From assembly GCA_030745815.1 (NCBI GenBank), contig JASLNX010000083.1, forward strand, positions 1-5,759: a stretch of 5,759 nucleotides of DNA. Reading direction: 5' to 3'. The position numbers and the translations under genes were made by a program. A model generated the notes under the pieces. That model was not told the DNA's origin and ran no database searches. It saw only the letters and a program-made list of their open reading frames with translations. The DNA comes from an archaeon. GTDB taxonomy: Archaea; Iainarchaeota; Iainarchaeia; Iainarchaeales; GCA-2688035. Numbering within the stretch: the stretch's first letter is position 1; the number at the start of each line of letters is the position of its first letter. Below are positions 5,236 through 5,759 of the stretch, in pieces.

Positions 5236-5259
5236 AAAATTACTTAAAAAGGTGTAAAA

Positions 5260-5759
5260 ATGGGACTTGGAGAAAAGTTACGTGGAGCAATGGAGTCTCT
5301 TCGAAAGGCCACTGCATTTGACAAAAACACTGTTAAAGAGGCCGTAAAAGACATTCAGCGAGCGCTAATTTCAGCCGATGTAGAGGTCTCTTTGGTACTG
5401 GATTTAAGCAAACGAATTGAAGAAGAGTCACTTAAAGAAAAACTCCCAAAAGGCCTTAATAGAAGAGAACACGTTTTGAAAGTTTGCTACGACGAACTTG
5501 TTGCACTAATTGGTGGAAAGCAAATTGAGGTTCCAGAAAAGCCAGCAAGCATTCTTTTAGTTGGACTCTACGGAATGGGAAAAACAACTTCCTCATCAAA
5601 ACTTGCAAAGTACTACACCAAAAAAGGCCTAAAGGTTGGACTAATTTGTGCCGACTCCTACCGCCCAGCTGCATTTGAACAACTACAGCAACTTAGTTCA
5701 AAAGCAAACATTCCATTTTACGGAAACCCAAAGGAAAAGAACGCAGCAAAAATTGTTTC
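5260..5759 (+). CDS. srp54: Signal recognition particle GTPase SRP54, N-terminal part, 3' end outside window
   Basis: SRP54 binds signal sequences on ribosomes with its M domain and pairs with FtsY through its NG domain. 166 codons are visible with no stop; full proteins have about 440-450 residues, so the rest of the G domain and all of the M domain are missing. The start at ATG 5260 is supported by AGGTG (5250-5254) and the typical MGLGEKLRGAMESLRKAT opening. The N domain covers about residues 1-88 (with ALISADVEVSLV at 35-46). The G domain opens with ASILLVGLYGMGKTT (96-110; P-loop 102-110), then KLAKYYTKKGLKVGLICAD (114-132) and G2 DSYRPAA (132-138). The P-loop has Met at 106, and G2 has Ser for the usual Thr. 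It has its own promoter and is divergent from lemA. Confidence 0.95.
   Translation, partial: MGLGEKLRGAMESLRKATAFDKNTVKEAVKDIQRALISADVEVSLVLDLSKRIEEESLKEKLPKGLNRREHVLKVCYDELVALIGGKQIEVPEKPASILLVGLYGMGKTTSSSKLAKYYTKKGLKVGLICADSYRPAAFEQLQQLSSKANIPFYGNPKEKNAAKIV

Larger units (their letters stand above)
5143..5259. promoter_or_regulatory. Divergent promoter region between lemA and srp54
   Basis: The 117-bp A/T-rich spacer holds signals for both directions: TATA-like boxes at 5176-5184 (minus, lemA) and 5215-5223 (plus, srp54), the lemA SD, and the srp54 SD AGGTG. An imperfect inverted repeat (5203-5235) flanks the srp54 TATA box. No RNA gene or small ORF is apparent. Confidence 0.65.

Noticed and set aside
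1..5759. CRISPR arrays, insertion sequences, tRNA or other RNA genes
   Set aside because: All non-coding gaps are 117 bp or less. No direct-repeat array, terminal inverted repeats with a transposase, or tRNA cloverleaf elements were seen.

Overview
The window is archaeal chromosomal DNA. The evidence is the 5' cluster aIF6 – ribosomal protein L18a/LX (eL20) – prefoldin alpha – FtsY, plus an SRP54 gene running off the right edge. All of these are archaeal in type: eukaryote-like aIF6 and eL20, archaeal prefoldin, and archaeal promoter and Shine-Dalgarno (SD) signals. The DNA looks A+T-rich (about 60% by eye). The added LemA and HtpX genes, short spacers and frequent UUG starts would fit a DPANN-type lineage (for example Diapherotrites, Micrarchaeota or Woesearchaeota), but that placement is a guess from gene content and no rRNA is present.

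Layout. Positions 1-2104 (+) hold a tight co-directional operon: the 3' part of eif6, then rpl18a, pfdA and ftsY. They are joined by a 10-nt gap, a 23-nt overlap and a 12-nt gap, and each internal start has an SD. This operon makes ribosome assembly and ribosomal proteins, a co-translational chaperone subunit, and the SRP receptor. Positions 2146-3057 (+) hold an unrecognised, strongly basic 303-aa protein. It has its own TATA-like box 27 nt upstream of the ATG and no SD, which fits a leaderless mRNA. Positions 3094-5142 (-) hold three genes read from right to left: lemA, htpX (13-nt gap, probably one transcript), and a Spo0M/arrestin-like gene with its own promoter. Positions 5143-5259 are a divergent promoter region. 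From 5260 (+) comes srp54, cut by the window edge after 166 codons.

How the genes relate. FtsY and SRP54 are the two GTPases that dock at the membrane to deliver nascent membrane proteins; prefoldin, eL20 and aIF6 also act at or near the ribosome. HtpX (membrane zinc protease) and LemA (single-pass membrane protein) fit membrane-protein quality control. So the window mixes membrane-protein delivery with membrane-protein surveillance. In some archaea (haloarchaea, from memory) ftsY and srp54 are neighbours; here about 3.1 kb with four genes, three of them inverted, lies between them.

All gaps between genes are at most 117 bp, so there is no room for a hidden rRNA, a CRISPR array or a mobile element, and none was seen. 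The best candidate for something undescribed is the basic protein at 2146-3057. The promoter architecture around the lemA/srp54 divergence and the arrestin-like gene is the next most useful lead.
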